From contig CAVUYM010000023.1 in NCBI GenBank assembly GCA_963745675.1, positions 1-64,000 of the forward strand: a stretch of DNA of 64,000 nucleotides, in the 5' to 3' direction. A model generated the notes under the pieces. That model made no database searches. It saw only the letters and a list, made by a program, of their open reading frames with translations, and was not told the DNA's origin. Shown piece by piece: positions 10,817-22,130 of this stretch. Origin of the DNA: JAUIIK01 sp963745675. Its GTDB lineage: Bacteria; Chloroflexota; Chloroflexia; Thermomicrobiales; CFX8. Position numbers and translations under genes: made by a program. Each line of letters starts with the position of its first letter. Within the stretch, counting starts at the first letter, position 1.

Positions 10817-12694
10817 TTGAATGATCGGTTCGTCCCTGTCGATTCCTATGGCCCCACCACTTACAATGCGGCTGGGCCGACGATGATGCCCGATCGCGCA
10901 TTGTTCCCGCATTCAACCGACGACTTCTTCGTTCCCGGGATCGATGGGATGTGGTCGAAAGTGCTATGCGAGGGCGTCGGTCGAAGTACATCTGTCACCG
11001 ATCTTATCGGCGCTCAACGTGCAGTTCTCGACGCGATAGCAACCGGCTCCTCCCTCCAATCAACCCACACGCAAATCAATCGAATGCTGAGTCGGATTCA
11101 TCCAGGGGCTGCAGCCGTCACCGTCCTGCCTTCCGATGTATACGTAGATGAGCTCGAAATTGCCAGCACAGCGATCAACTGGCGATGGGTCGCCGATGTT
11201 GCCCCCGGCTGGGTCGATATGGGCTCAATTTCAGATCAATGCGAACTCGCGTTGGGTACGCTGTCCCGGTTGGACTCCGAGTCGCGCATCTACCTGGCAC
11301 CGTTCCAATCGACAAGTGCCCAACGTCTGGGCGCGCTCGTCGTTATTGTGCCGGAGAAAGCTCAAGACTCCCAGCTCGTGGAGTGGATCGAACTAGCCTC
11401 CTATTTGATGGGAATAGCAGCCGAGCGCTGGCGTCTCGCAGATCGTCTCGACAGGCGCCATGTGCTGGAACAGCTTGCGAGGCGGATCGTCGTCGTTGCG
11501 GATGAAGCGGCCGATTTACCAACGGCGATGCAAGCGGCACTTGATGTTATCTGTGTCGAGTTAGGTTGGCCTGTTGGCCACGCTACTCTTTACGATCCTT
11601 CGGGCGAATTTGTTCCGTCTTCCGTTTGGCATCTCCCGCCAGAAGATACTGCCGACCCATCATGCGCGAGAACTCGCCTCGTTCGTGCTGCGATCTGATA
11701 TGCGTACACACCTGGCAGATCTCGTCTTTGCCGAACGGCGCCCATGTTGGCTTGAGGACCTTGAGCTGCCTCAAGGGATGACGATCGTTGGGATCAACTC
11801 GGCCTTTGCCGTGCCGGTTATCGTGGGTGACCAGGTAGCCGCCGTGCTGGAGTTTTTTTTCCGGCGTCACGATCGAACGCGAAGTTGAGCTGCTCGATCT
11901 ATGTGACGGTCGCGGCCAAACAACTCGGGATGACGATCGAACGAAAACGGGCAGAAGCCGAATTGCAGCAGTTGAATGAACGCCTCTTCAGGAGCAATAG
12001 CGAACTCGAAGAGTTTGCATCGATCGCGTCCCACGATCTGCAGGAACCACTACGCAAAATAATGATGTTTGGTGATCGACTCGAAAGTGCTCTAGGCGGC
12101 AACCTCGACAGTGAGCCTCGGCTGTATCTTGAGCGAATGCTCGACGCTTCAAGACGCATGCGGCAGATGATTGATGATTTACTCACCTACTCCCGCGTGC
12201 GTCCATCGGCGCTCAAGATCGAGCCGGTCAATGTGCGGGAGATAGTTGAAGACGTCACTGAAGAAATGAGCGAGTACGTTCAATCGCTGCAGGCCCAGAT
12301 CCTCGTCAGCGAATTGCCGAGCGTTCCCGGAGATCGACTCCAGCTTCGCAGCCTATTTCAGAACTTGATAGGCAACGCGATCAAGTTCAGACATCCCGAT
12401 CGCGATCCGGTCGTCAACATCCGTGCCCAGTTTACGCGATCAGATTTGGGTGACTATGCAGGTTGGTGGAAGATTGAAGTGAGCGACAATGGAATCGGCA
12501 TCGACATCAATTACTATGAGAGAATCTTCGCTCTCTTCGAACGATTACATGGTAGGTCCGAATATGAAGGTACCGGAATCGGGCTCGCGATTTGCCGCCG
12601 CATCGTTGAACAGCACGGGGGTGAGATTAGCATCTCGAGCATCCCAGAGGTTGGCTCTACGTTCTGCAGTGTTTTTGCCCGCGCTAGACGATGA
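10817..12694 (+). CDS. GAF-domain sensor histidine kinase (frameshifted)
   Basis: Cytoplasmic-type sensor kinase of about 625 residues: two GAF-like regions (roughly residues 50-210 and 215-355), a coiled-coil linker (KRAEAELQQLNERLFRSN), a HisKA domain with the phospho-acceptor box IASHDLQEPLRKI, and an ATPase domain with NLIGNAIKF, SDNGIGI and GTGIGLAIC. The H-box style is that of phytochrome-like kinases (Cph1 group), although no bilin-binding PHY region is seen. At least three indels interrupt it: near 11670, at the T8 run at 11832-11839, and near 11905. A Rcp1-like response regulator lies 15 bases downstream and is its likely phosphotransfer partner. TTG 10817 is a weak start call; ATG 10883 is possible. 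Confidence 0.82.
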
Positions 12695-12709
12695 ACGAGG
12701 GGAATCCGG

Positions 12710-13169
12710 ATGACTGCCAACATGCGTCCATTAAACATTCTAATGGCCGATGACGACGAAGACGATCGGATGTTCGCCAAGCAAGCGCTGCGCGAGGCTC
12801 GGCTGTCAAATGAGCTTGTCTTCGTGGAAGATGGCCAGCAACTCCTCGATTACTTGCGACATGAAGGGAGAATTTTCGGATTCAGACGAAACACCGCGAC
12901 CGGGGCTGATCTTGCTGGATTTGAACATGCCGCGAATGGATGGACGTGAGGCACTCGAGCAGATCAAGGGAGACCCAAATCTGCGTCGAATTCCAGTCGT
13001 CGTACTTACTACCTCGCAATCGGAAGAGGACATTTACCGAAGCTACGACCTTGGCGCAAGTTCGTTCATTATGAAACCTGTTTCCTTCGACGGGCTCGTC
13101 GTTGCTATGAGAGAAATTGGTGCTTACTGGTTCCAAGTTGTGGCCCTCCCGCCGTCTGATCAGCATTGA
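12710..13169 (+). CDS. Rcp1-like single-domain response regulator (one frameshift)
   Basis: Receiver-only regulator of about 153 residues. The acidic pocket is LMADDDEDDR, the phospho-acceptor Asp lies in LLDLNMPRMDG, the switch Thr in VVVLTTS and the conserved Lys in IMKPVSF. One extra base near 12871 splits the frame inside YLRHEGEFSDSDE. The spacing and ordering (kinase-regulator, 15 bases apart) match the cyanobacteriochrome/Cph1-Rcp1 arrangement, where a phytochrome-like kinase passes phosphate to a stand-alone receiver. There is no output domain, so it probably acts through protein contacts or as a phosphate sink. Confidence 0.85.
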
Positions 13170-13198
13170 TATTGTGATGACTGGTCACTCAGCTGCAC

Positions 13199-16100
13199 AT
13201 GGAAATGATGGACATGATCGCGACTGATCCACTCAACGTATTGCTCGTCGAAGACGATGAGGACGACTACGTCTTGACGCGGAGTTTTCTCCAGGAGGAT
13301 AGTCGCGCTATCCATAAGTTGCTCTGGGCACAAAACTATGCAGACGCTGTTCGGCTTTCGGAAGAAGAAACAGCGGACGTCATCCTCCTCGACTATCGCT
13401 TGGGAGCGGAGAATGGTCTGACGTTCGCTCAGGAGATGAAAGCTCGGGATTATCCGGCTCCAATTATCATGCTGACCGGACAGGCGAATCTGGATATCGA
13501 TCTTGAAGCGATGAATTCCGGTGTGGTCGATTATGTTAGCAAGAATAACCTTACTCCAGATAGGTTGAATCGCGCTATCAGGTATGCCCTCCAACATGCG
13601 CAAATTATTGCCGCTCTGCGCGCTTCGGAGCGCTTTCTCCGGGACGTGCTCGACGCTCTTCCTGAGTCGGTTGCGATACTCGACAATACGGGAACGATTC
13701 TCGCGGTGAATGAACGTTGGCGATCCTTCGCCCGCGAGAATGATCTTGCCAACCCGAATTTTGGTGTTGGCGTGAACTATATCGAAGTGTGCGAGCAGGC
13801 GGATGGTGCCGAAGCCGTTGACGCGGCTCTTGTAGCGAATGCTATTCGACGATCATTGTCTAGCGAGGACACCGAGTTTGTGCTCGAGTATCCCTGCCAT
13901 AGCGATACCGCAGAGCGTTGGTTTGCCGTCAGAGTTTCGCGATTTCAGGCAACTGATACGGTCCACGTCATCGTTTCTCATCAGGACATCACTCGCCGAA
14001 ATGTCGCTGAACGGGATTTACTGTCCACCGCCCGTACGATGGAAACGCTCATGATCTCTTCTCCTGCCGCCATCGTTGGCGTCGATCGTGATGCAAGAGT
14101 CACGCACTGGAGTCCAGCGGCCGAGAGGCTATTCGGTTGGACCAGTGAGGAAACAATCGGCGAGTTTCTTACCATTTTTCCCGGAGAACGAACGAGCGGA
14201 AGCGCGAGCCTACCTTCAGCGGGTGATGGATGGCGAAATAATTGGTGGGCGCGACGCAAACAGGTTGACGAAGAATGGCTCGTTGATTCCGGTGCATGTC
14301 TCGGCGGCTCCAGTTAGATCGGCGGATGGCACAGCAGAGGGCACAATCGGAATTTTTCTGGATCTGCGATCTCGCGTGCAGGCTGAAGATGATCTTCGTC
14401 GTCGCGAATATCAGTACCGAGTGCTCGTTGAAAACCTGCCTGACACCGTCTCACGATATGATCGCAATCTACGTCGTGTATACGGTAATCAGGCTGCTGC
14501 GGCAAGTGTTCTATGCAGCGGGCGGCGACCCGGTTGGGGAGAGCCTCTCGGAACTCGGGCTGTCACAATCTATGGCAGAGGTATGGGAGGCAAGGCTGCG
14601 GGAGGTGCTGCGAAGTGCCGAGCGCATCGATGCCGAGTGGATCTCACCGGTCGGCGATGGCACCGTCTTCGAGACGCGTCTTGTGCCCGAGCTTGGACCG
14701 GATGGAACTCCAGAGTCCGTTCTTGCCGTCAGTCAGGATATCACCGAGCGCAAACATCGCGAAATACACAGTAAGATCTTGGAAGAGACTTCTTCGCGAT
14801 TGGCTGCCACCTTCGATCTCAACGAAATGCTACCGAGTGTATGTGAAATCCTTGTCCCTGTTCTTGCCGACATGTGTACTGTTTCGCTCTTTGACGAGGG
14901 AGGCATGCCCATTCGGCGTGTGGCTGTTGCCCAGGTTGGAATTGATGGGTCTATCAGCCACGAGGCGAATCCAGTATGGCAGAAACACCCGCTTGATCCC
15001 ACTGGAGTTTTCGGAATCTCAAATGTCTACAATACTGGTGAGGCGACATTGCATGTAGATCTGGCGGCCAACGATACTCTCAAGAAGCTTTTGCCATCGC
15101 CACTCCAGGTTGCTGTACCCGAATTCGAACCGCGTTCGGCGATGTTCGTTCCTTTGAAAGTGCGCGAGAACGTTATTGGAGGACTCTCCTTCTTTTACGG
15201 CGAGTCGGGCCGAAGATATTCTAGCGGAAGACTTGAAGATTGCTCAGGAAGTGGCTAACAAGGTGGCGATCGCAATTGACAACGCCAGGCTCCATCGCGA
15301 TCTGCTGGCCAGCGAGGAGCGACACCGAACGCTCGTGGAGCAAATCCCGGCCGTTGTATTCACGACTGATGCCATCGACATGGTCAATCTGACCTATGTG
15401 AGCCCTCAGATAGAAGGGCTCACTGGATACTCCCCAGACGATTTAGTTAGCGGGAAACTTAATTGGTATGACATAGTGCATCCCGCGGATCAGGAACTCC
15501 TCATTGCCGCGGATGGCGCATCACTCGAATCGGGTGACGAGCGCATGATCGAGTATCGCTTGCTAACGCGCGATGGGCGCACCATTTGGGTGCGCGAAGA
15601 GGTTCGCCTCGTACGTGATGAGGACGGAGATAGACAATTCTGGCAAGGGATTCTAAGCGATGTCACAGTTCAAAAGGAACTTGAGTCCCAACTCATCCAT
15701 CAGGCGTTCCATGACACGCTGACCGGACTTCCAAATCGGGCGTTGTTCAACGACCGTGTTCAGCACGCCCAGGAACGTCGCTGGCAACCTGGCTCAGGAA
15801 TAGCCGTCTGTTTCATCGACCTCGATAACTTCAAGATGGTCAACGACAGCCACGGTCACAGTGTCGGCGACGCGCTGCTCCAGGCCGTCGCGACTCGGCT
15901 GCGCCAAAACTTGCGCCAGAATGACACAGCAGCGCGACTCGGAGGTGATGAATTCGCCCTGCTTATCGAGGACGTGAGTTCCATCTCAGGTGCTTCGCGC
16001 TTGATCTCCCGGGTGATGAACACTTTCGACCAACCCTTTTCCATCGGTAGGCATGAACTCTATGTGACGCCGAGCATCGGCATCACGATCGCAAACTCCA

Positions 16101-17038
16101 AAGAAATCAAGGACCGAGACCTGCTTCGCGAAGCGGATTTTGCCATGTACGAGGCAAAACGTAGCGGAGGCACTGCGCGCTTCGAGATCTTCAATCCCGC
16201 GTTGATGGCTGAAGCCGTCAGCCGGCTTGAGTTGGAAAACGATCTCCGCAAAACGCTGCAGGGCGAACAGATGCAGATCTACTATCAACCAGTCATCAAT
16301 ATGGATGTGAACGCTATCGTGGGCGTGGAAGCGCTCGTGCGCTGGAATCATCCCGTACACGGTTTGATAATGCCTGATCGCTTCATCCCTGTCAGTGAAG
16401 AGACGGGGATGATCGTGGAACTTGGTCGCTGGATTCTCGAAGAAGCTTGTGGACAACTGCAGGAGTGGAATGTCCAGCGGGATAGCGATTCGCCCTTGTC
16501 ACTCGCCGTGAATCTGTCCGCGCGTCAATTTGGTCACTCTTCTCTGGTTGAAGACGTTCGTGCGATATTGACTAAGACCGGTCTGAAGCCGGAACTGTTG
16601 TGTCTTGAGATTACGGAAACGGTCATGGCCAGCGATGAAAATGCTGCGGCGGCCATGCTCGGGCGACTAAAGGAATTGGGCATCCTTATCGCTATCGATG
16701 ACTTCGGCGTAGGCTATTCATCTTTGACATCTCTTCGGCGCTTTCCAGTCGACATATTGAAGATCGATCGCTCGTTCGTCAACGGTCTCGTCGATGATCC
16801 AAATGATGCGGTTATCGTGTCGGGCGTAATCGGTTTGGCCCACGCTCTTGGGCTGGATGTCATTGCCGAAGGAGTTGAAACGCACGCGCAATTGGCACAG
16901 CTTGCAGAACTGCAATGCGACTTGGCGCAAGGGTACTACTTCGCTAGACCTATGGATGTCTCGACGTTTGAACGTGACTATCGGCCTCTGATTCCGGCAG
17001 ACGGATATCGTTCTGGACACTGTTCAATTCTCTGCTGA
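13199..17038 (+). CDS. REC-PAS-GAF-GGDEF-EAL c-di-GMP signalling protein (frameshifted)
   Basis: Large multidomain protein of about 1,280 residues. Order: receiver (VLLVEDDEDD, phospho-acceptor Asp in LLDYRLG, YVSKNNL), two or three PAS domains, a GAF domain, another PAS (TLVEQIPAVVFTTDA), GGDEF and EAL. The cyclase motif RLGGDEF is intact and preceded by RQND at the product-inhibition (RxxD) position. The phosphodiesterase motifs VEALVRWNHP, CLEITETVM and IDDFGVGYSSL are intact, so both making and breaking cyclic di-GMP are possible. Indels near 14180, 14505 and 15220 break the frame. It lies 29 bases after the response regulator, and its own receiver suggests control by the upstream kinase. 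Confidence 0.85.
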
Positions 17039-17210
17039 AGGACGGCCAATCGAGATTGAGTCTCCATCCGATGTTGTTTCCCGGAATCGTCCCAAACGAC
17101 TATGTAGGTCCTTCGTAGGCTAGCGGGATCTGGTTCCTGCGGCGTGCATCCCTGTGGTTGTTTTATCCTTTTGCCCTGGCACGAAGATAGGCAAGCAGGA
17201 GGTTGACGGC

Positions 17211-18137
17211 ATGACGAGAACGTTCTGGATCGACACGGATACGGCTTCTGATGACGCCGTCGCCATACTCATGGCGTTGCGCTGGCCAGATGTTGATGTG
17301 GCAGGCATCTCGGTCGTGAATGGCAATGTCGCGCTCCAACAGGGCAGCATCAACGCACGCTATACCGTCGAATTGTGCGGGCAGTCCACGCCGGTTTATG
17401 AGGGTGCAGATCGTCCTCTGCTGCGTGCTCCGGCCGATGCGATGTTCTTCCACGGCCCGGACGGTATGGGCGGGATGAACTATCCGGCTCCGGCAGCCGA
17501 AGCACAACTGATCATGCGGTGGACGCGTTGATCGATGTGTCCGGGCCAATCCCGGCGAAGTCACGCTCGTGACGCTCGGACCGCTCACAAATATCGCGCT
17601 CGCGTTACGAAAAGCGCCGGAGATCGCCGAGATGATCCCGATGACCTACGTCATGGGCGGGGCGGCCGTTGCGCTCGGCAACATCACTCCGGCGGCGGAG
17701 TTCAACATCTGGGTCGATCCCGAAGCGGCACATATCGTCTTTCATTCCGGGATACCGCTGATGATGGTCGGCGCAGAGCATTCGCGGGATGATGCCAATC
17801 TCGACGACGATGATATCGAACTTGTGCGCTCCTTTGACACCACTTCGGCCACTTCACGATCGACTGCAACCTCTTTGCGTTGAAGGCAAACCGCGAGTGG
17901 TTCAAGGAGTCGGGCATCGGTCTGCCCGATCCGGTGACGATGGCGATCGCGCTCGATCCTGACGTTTGCACGCGCCGATCGAAGCACTATGTCGATGTCG
18001 AGATCCTCTCCGACGTGACCCGCGGCATGACCGTCGTCGACGAGCGGGGCGTGTTGCAGCGCGAACCGAATATCGAGGTCTGCTGGGAAATCGATGTCGC
18101 CAGATGGAAAGAGACACTCTACCGGACGTTGCGATAG
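17211..18137 (+). CDS. Nucleoside hydrolase (IunH family; frameshifted)
   Basis: Ribonucleoside hydrolase-like enzyme, which would split the N-glycosidic bond of nucleosides to ribose and base. The signature DTDTASDDAVA near the N-terminus supplies the Ca2+-binding Asp residues. FHGPDGMGG, TLGPLTNIALAL, MGGAA and EFNIWVDPEAA follow in family order. AGGAGG precedes ATG 17211 by 8 bases. About three single-base losses (near 17515, 17545 and 17850) interrupt the frame; corrected length is about 309 residues, normal for the family. It stands alone between the signalling gene and a convergent cluster. Substrate range (inosine/uridine or other) cannot be read from sequence. Confidence 0.85.
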
Positions 18138-18158
18138 GGCGAGGTTCCGGGCTGACCT

Positions 18159-18953
18159 TCAGGAGATGAGCGGCGATTGCCAGCTCGGAGGATTGACTGG
18201 CGGCAGGAGTAGATTCGCGGATGCATGGCGCGGTAGAGCGCGAACCGGCAGACCAATTCCGCGCACTGCCAGTGCTTCAATCACAGCAGCTTCGGCGACA
18301 TCGGGAGCGTTGTTGTTTTCTGACAGATGGGCGAGCCAGACGGTGTGAGCGTTGGGACGCAAACCCTCAACGAGGGTTGCTGCGCAGTCGTCATTGCTCA
18401 GGTGGCCGTGCTGGCTGCGGATGCGGCGCTTGAGGTAGGCAGGGTAGGCCGAGCGCCGCAACATCGATTCGCAGTAATTGGACTCCAGCACGACGACCGT
18501 TGCCGACTCGATTGCCGCAGAAACCTCTTCCTGGGGCGTGCCGAGATCAGTAAAGAGGGCGATGCGTTCCGAGCCCGCGTCGATGAAAAAGCCGAGCGGT
18601 TCGGCGGCATCATGAGATACCGGGATCGGGGTGATCCGCACGCTGCCGATGGTACACGCTACGTCCGCTTTCAGCGTCTGCCAGCCCGGTTGGCGGCCTA
18701 TTTCACCAAGCGTTCCGGCGCTGGCATAAATCGGGCAGCGTTCATAGCGGGTGAGTGATTTGAGGGCGCGAATGTGGTCCGAGTGCTCGTGGCTGATGAC
18801 AACGGCATCGAGCAGACCCGCGACGCCCAATTCGACCATCTCGCGGCGCATGCGCCGGATGCCAACACCACAGTCGAACAGAATCCGCGCGTCCCCTGTA
18901 TCGAGCAGAAACGCGTTGCCGCTGCTTCCCGAACCGAAGGAAATCAGCCGCAC
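18159..18953 (-). CDS. Metallo-beta-lactamase-fold hydrolase (YycJ/WalJ-like)
   Basis: MBL-fold hydrolase of 264 residues. It begins MRLISFGSGSSGNAFLLDTG, typical of the YycJ/WalJ group, and carries the dinuclear-metal motif SHEHSDHI plus later ligands in PVSHDA, FTDLG and LSNDD/LAHLSENNN. WalJ proteins are implicated in DNA-end processing or linked to cell-wall signalling in Firmicutes; that role is not established here. GTG 18953 overlaps the last base of the upstream yggS stop (TAGTG), so translation is probably coupled. The frame is intact. Confidence 0.8.
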   Translation of the reverse strand: MRLISFGSGSSGNAFLLDTGDARILFDCGVGIRRMRREMVELGVAGLLDAVVISHEHSDHIRALKSLTRYERCPIYASAGTLGEIGRQPGWQTLKADVACTIGSVRITPIPVSHDAAEPLGFFIDAGSERIALFTDLGTPQEEVSAAIESATVVVLESNYCESMLRRSAYPAYLKRRIRSQHGHLSNDDCAATLVEGLRPNAHTVWLAHLSENNNAPDVAEAAVIEALAVRGIGLPVRALPRHASANLLLPPVNPPSWQSPLIS

Positions 18954-19678
18954 TAGATAGCGTGCTCGGCGTGGAAGATAGCTCTCCCTACGCGCACCAT
19001 CGTCGAACCCTCTTCGACGGCGACGGCGAAATCGTTGGTCATGCCCATTGAAAGCGTGTCGAGCGTGGCATCCGGATATTCGGATCGCAGCTTTTCGCCA
19101 GCTCGCGCATTTCTGCGAAGACCGGGCGGGTTTCTTCAGGTTGGGCATGAAAAGGGCGCCATCGTCATGAAGCCCTGGACTTCGAGATAATCGAGCTCGA
19201 GCACACATTCCAGCAATGCCGAGCGCTCCTTCGACCGATGAACCGTGCTTTTGCTCTTCGCGCCCGACATTGATTTGAAGCAGGACCGGCTGGACGACGC
19301 CGGCTCGTTCGCAGCGTATGTTCAGTGCGCGTGCAAGCCCGGCCTCACCGAGGGAGTGAATCAACGCAGAAGCGCCCCGGGATCTTGCTCAAGTTCTTCT
19401 TCGCGCATCGGACCGACCATGTGCAGCACAAGATCATCCGGCACGTTTTCGGCGAATTTCTCGATTGCCATATCGACACGATTCTCGCCGAACTCACGCA
19501 GGCCAGCGGCGTACGCGGCGTTGACTGATGCTCTGGTGACCGTCTTCGAGATGCCGACGAGTCGGACGTCCTTGCTCCTGCGGCCCGATTTCTTGGCGGC
19601 TTCGTCGATCACATCTTGGATTCGTTTCAGGCGCTGGGCGAGGCCGCTATCCAGGGCGGCGTGATACGTGCTGGTCAT
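18953..19678 (-). CDS. yggS: YggS-like PLP-homeostasis protein (multiple frameshifts)
   Basis: Pyridoxal-phosphate-binding protein of the YggS/PROSC family, which buffers PLP and lacks a catalytic reaction. The PLP Lys is in VRLVGISKTVT; GLREFGENRVD, LHMVGPM and the C-terminal SMGMTNDFAVAVEEGSTMVRVG are all recognisable, though spread over several frames. Breaks lie near 19365 and at several points between 19080 and 19250, making this one of the most damaged genes here. Because the downstream gene is intact and coupled, sequence error is likelier than decay. It lies 45 bases after the pgeF-like gene, a common neighbourhood in bacteria. Confidence 0.75.
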
Positions 19679-19723
19679 GACTACCGGTTCATCCTTCCAG
19701 AATCCAACTGTGAGTCAGTGCCT

Positions 19724-20502
19724 TCAAGTCAACTGCGCGACCATAATCATACGCCCTCGGGGACGTTTTCCGGCTATCGCCGCCCGATGTGAAAAATAGT
19801 TCTGTGCCGCGCACCTGGTGCATGCGCCGGCGGTCTCGATCCGATCTCGCACGCAAGCCGGCTTGCAGCAAGATCATCCGGTTCGCGCCCCAGAGATCGA
19901 AGTGTGGACGCGGTTCGCGTTCGACGACGACAGACTCTCCGCGGTCGACCGCAGCCGGCCATCCAGGCGTCAATCACTTCCTCCCCGACTTCGTAGCAGC
20001 AAGGACCGATTGAGGGTCCTATACCTGCTCGAAGATCCTCTGGTTTGCTCCCAAACTCATCCGCCATCTTGTCGACAGCGTTTGCCACAATCTTCTGGAC
20101 GGTTCCACGCCATCCGGCATGTACGACTCCAAGCGCATGCTGCACAGGATCATAGAGCAGCACCGGGACGCAGTCCGCAACGATAATGCCTAACGCCAGT
20201 TCGGTTGAGTTGGTGATGAGCCCGTCGGAGTCTGGGATGGCGTCGAAATCCGGTGGTAGCCCGCGGCCGCGGTCATTCTCCGTGACCAGGCTGACCCGGC
20301 TGCCGTGAACCTGGCGGCCGAGCGTCAAACTGCCAGATTCGAAGCCAGCATCAGTCAGAAACTGCGCTCGATTTGCCTTGATGTGACAAGCGATCGTGTC
20401 TCGCGCGTAGCCCACGTCTCCTTCAGATGGCGCGTCTCGACGCCGTTGTGACATTGCCTGGCGGATGGGAAGACCAGCGAAAGTCTCGAACTCAAAGTAC
20501 AT
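19724..20502 (-). CDS. pgeF: Polyphenol oxidase/laccase-domain protein PgeF (YfiH family; frameshifted)
   Basis: Member of the YfiH/PgeF family, whose characterised members remove mis-incorporated residues from peptidoglycan precursors and show purine-nucleoside or laccase-like activity. Visible motifs: LGRQVHG, IIVADCVPVLLYDP, VVHAGWRGTV and GPSIGPCCYEVGEEV, carrying the His and Cys metal ligands, and a C-terminal FFSHR. Frame changes occur near 19970 and near 19795; the corrected end is the TGA at 19724-19726. It starts 12 bases after the spermidine-synthase-like gene and is followed by yggS, so it appears to belong to a five-gene minus-strand unit. Confidence 0.83.
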
Positions 20503-20514
20503 TCCTACCCCTCG

Positions 20515-22033
20515 CTATCGGCGCTGCGCTTCCTCAAGGATAATCTGGTCGACGACCAGCTCAACCGGAGCACGATCGTCGGTGAAGACCATCGCATCGC
20601 CATCCCAGCGCCGGACGGAACCAAAGCGAACCGACGCGTCGCCGACCGAACGCAGGATTGAACCTTCTGGAAGCGCTTCGATATTGGCCAGAAACGCATC
20701 GACACTGGTGTCGCCATTCACTCCGATGACCATCGTGTTGCTGAAGTTCTCAACATCGACCAGATAAACATTATCGAAGACATCGTCCATCGTCGCTGCG
20801 ATGACTTCGACAAGCCGGAAATCCTCGCGCGTGCGCCCGGCGTTGACGACGGCTGCGCCGTTCGGCGACAGGTGGCTCTCAACCGCTTCGAAGAACTCGA
20901 CCGTTGTCAGATGGAAAGGGATATAGGGTTGGCGATATGCGTCGATTCCAATGACATCGTATTGCTTGTCGGTCTTCTCGAGATAGTAGCGCCCGTCAGA
21001 GACGATGACGTTCAGATTCGGTTCGTTCATGTTGAAGTATTTGCGGCCGATGTCGACGATCTCCGGATCGATCTCAACGCCGTCGATTTCGATCGGGCCA
21101 TATCCCTCGGTGAACTGATGGGCGACCGTCCCGGCTGCCAGCCCGATCATCAACAGACTATTGACGTCTTCCGGCTTCGTATCCGGCACGAAATAGGGCG
21201 CGACCATGAAGTAGTCCCACGGTCCTCTCGTCAGCGGTTGTGTTGGATCGTAGATCGAGTGGATTGCGTGACCTTCGTTCAGCACCAGGAGCGTCTCGCT
21301 TCCGCGCTGGACGACCTGTATGTAGTTGTACTGTGACTCCGCTTCGTGGATCACCGTCGAATTGCGGTAGTCCGCCGGCCGGATGAGACCGTTGCTATCG
21401 AAGACCGGCAGCGCAATGACGGCGAAAACCGCGGTGACTGCGAAAGCGAAGCGCGGCAGGTTCGAAGTCGCGAAGAGCCCGATCGCTGACGGGATCAGGA
21501 TCGCCAGCGCGAGAACTGCGAAGGCATCCCGCGAGCCGAAAATCGGGATCAATACGAACGCCGGGAGCAAACTCCCGATAATCGATCCGATCGTTGAGAG
21601 CGCGTACAGCGAGCCAGCTGTGTTGCCTGCATTGGATACATCCGATGTGCGCAATCGGACGGCGAAGGGCGAAACCATCCCGAGAAAAGTAATCGGCACG
21701 GCAAACAGGAGGATCGTGCCCAAGCAGCGAGCCATAAAATGCGCCGACATTCACGTTGTCGAAGGCGTCGAGCGACACGCGCAGGATCGGACCTGCCAGA
21801 TACGGAGTAACCGCGATCGCCAGTCCAGCCAGCGTTGTGAGGGTGAAGAGCACCTGCGGTTCGGGACGCCGGTCGGCAATCCTGCCACCCAGCAAATAGC
21901 CGATCGTCAGGTAGAGCAGCGTCAGGCCGATCAGGTTGGCCCAGATGAATGTGGAGGAGCCAAAGTAGGGACCGATCAACCGCGATGCGGCGACTTCGAT
22001 GGCGATGCTGGAGATGCCGCCTGCGAATACCAC
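20515..22033 (-). CDS. Membrane-anchored spermidine synthase-like protein (one frameshift)
   Basis: Fusion of several N-terminal membrane helices with a spermidine-synthase-like methyltransferase fold. The first part (LIGPYFGSSTFIWANLIGL and later hydrophobic segments) resembles the transporter-like half of the family. The C-terminal half carries LLMIGLAAGTVAHQF, EIDGVEIDPEIVDIGRKYF, VSDGRYYLE and YDVIGIDAYR, the nucleotide-binding and substrate loops. Whether it makes polyamines is unproven; many such fusions lack the residues for decarboxylated SAM. One indel near 21725 joins the halves (GAFYGSLLG to TILLFAVPITF). No ATG is seen upstream; GTG 22033 is a tentative start. Confidence 0.75.
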
Positions 22034-22130
22034 CAGCGCCAGTGCTCTACCGCGCGGGTCGATTCCGGTACGCCCAATCGCGGTGGACGTTGCGCTCAGT
22101 TCTTCCGGAGGTGCCTGTCACCCGCGCCCG

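Noticed and set aside
11832..11839. T8 run as a programmed frameshift site in the histidine kinase
   Set aside because: Two other indels are needed in the same gene, so a lone slippery site does not explain it; homopolymer miscalling is simpler.
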